Assembly: GCA_037043015.1 (NCBI GenBank)
Contig: CM073325.1
Span: 9,527,001-9,591,000 of the forward strand
Reading direction: 5' to 3'
DNA from: Bryum argenteum
Lineage: Eukaryota; Streptophyta; Bryopsida; Bryales; Bryaceae
Length of the DNA stretch: 64,000 nucleotides
Below are positions 63,367-64,000 of the stretch, in pieces. Numbering within the stretch: position 1 is the first letter of the stretch; every line of letters starts with the position of its first letter. The notes beneath the pieces were generated by a model. That model ran no database searches, was not told the DNA's origin, and saw only the letters and a list, made by a program, of their open reading frames with translations. The translations under genes were made by a program, and so were the position numbers.

Positions 63367-64000
63367 TTAAGCTTGGGCTGCTGCCGGCAGACGCCGAAAC
63401 TCGAACCAGATTTCGAAGTGATTAAACAGCAAGCTGTCATGAGTACGCTTACCAACAAACCGCAGCCCCACTTTCCTGAACCGTTCCTCACAATCCTTCA
63501 CACGAGTACAGAACTTGATATTATGGGAGACAAACAGACGCCCATGAGGAAAAGCCAGGCGCATGGCGATCACTTCAACAGTGTGCCAAACAAGCACATC
63601 CGGCATGTGGAGAAACACGGCACTGGCGTACACAAGATCGAACAAGGCTCCCTCCTCCTCCTCCTCGGAAGCATGCTGGTGGTCTCCGGATGAGAGCAGC
63701 TGGAGCGAGGGGCGCTTCCATAGCAGCCCGTTAGCAGGAAGCTCGTAGAGAAGCGCGGCGGTTAAGGATAGTGGGTCTTTCTCCCAGCAGTAGAAGTTGG
63801 AGACGTCCAGGAAGCGGATGAAGTGCAAGCCTGCTCGTAAGGTGCCGCACCCGATCTCGAGGACCTTGTGGTGTGGGAGGAGCGGTAGTTGCTGAGAGAG
63901 AAAGTCGAATATGTCGCGCCCTCCTGCCCATGGCTCCCCGTAGTAACTGTGGTGTGGCTCCACTAGCAGGTCTGGTGGACATCCGATCGCCTCGCTCTTT
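63367..64000 (-). CDS. SAM-dependent methyltransferase-like protein, 5' end outside the window
   Basis: The open frame runs from the right edge of the window to a stop at 63367, so at least 210 C-terminal residues are present. No ATG is seen before the edge; the start lies beyond 64000. A class I methyltransferase glycine-rich motif is clear (KVLEIGCGTLRAGLHFIRFL), followed by an acidic residue at the end of the next strand region (WEKD), as expected for the SAM ribose contact. Later blocks LFDLVYASAVFLHMPD and GRLFVSHNIKF resemble motifs IV and VI of the fold. The E-[IV]-G-C-G-[TS]-L-R-[AG]-G pattern is typical of a small-molecule or uncharacterised methyltransferase group. The substrate cannot be told from sequence. 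It converges with PIE1 copy B. Confidence 0.75.
   Translation of the reverse strand, partial: KSEAIGCPPDLLVEPHHSYYGEPWAGGRDIFDFLSQQLPLLPHHKVLEIGCGTLRAGLHFIRFLDVSNFYCWEKDPLSLTAALLYELPANGLLWKRPSLQLLSSGDHQHASEEEEEGALFDLVYASAVFLHMPDVLVWHTVEVIAMRLAFPHGRLFVSHNIKFCTRVKDCEERFRKVGLRFVGKRTHDSLLFNHFEIWFEFRRLPAAAQA

Overview
The window comes from a streptophyte nuclear genome, meaning a land plant or a close charophyte alga. The evidence is a GT34 xyloglucan-type xylosyltransferase, a PIE1-type SWR1 chromatin remodeller, a plant-style pyridoxamine-phosphate oxidase with short GT-AG introns, and an LTR retrotransposon primed by plant initiator tRNA-Met. I cannot name the species. Base composition is patchy: AT-rich intergenic DNA full of small transposons surrounds GC-rich gene islands.

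Layout. 1-2106: 3' part of a PDX3-like pyridoxamine/pyridoxine 5'-phosphate oxidase gene (+), eight exons visible. 2107-8096: AT-rich DNA with a TTAA-flanked piggyBac-like element, other foldback elements, two GC-rich tandem arrays and a GC-rich island of unknown nature. 8097-21633: an old Ty3/gypsy element on the minus strand, split by a much younger nested Ty3/gypsy chromovirus (12392-20304); both have target-site duplications. 21640-24860: AT-rich DNA with a second TTAA-flanked element. 25415-27451: GT34 gene (+), two exons, with a TATA box and a poly(A) signal. 27900-30000: a possible MITE, a decayed mariner with a tRNA-like SINE, and a TA microsatellite.

30368-62534 is the centrepiece: two 19-exon copies of a PIE1/SWR1 ATPase gene arranged head to head as the arms of a palindrome of about 14.5 kb per arm, with a spacer of about 3 kb made of transposon debris. 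Parts of the arms are almost identical, including introns, while promoters, C-termini and some introns have diverged. That mosaic is what patchy gene conversion would leave. The reading frames of both copies are interrupted, mostly at G/C homopolymers and mostly at different places, so consensus error is as likely as true decay. 63367-64000: the 3' part of a SAM-dependent methyltransferase-like gene (-), running off the window.

The genes are not an operon. They are housekeeping or cell-wall genes (vitamin B6 salvage, xyloglucan side chains, H2A.Z deposition) separated by mobile DNA.
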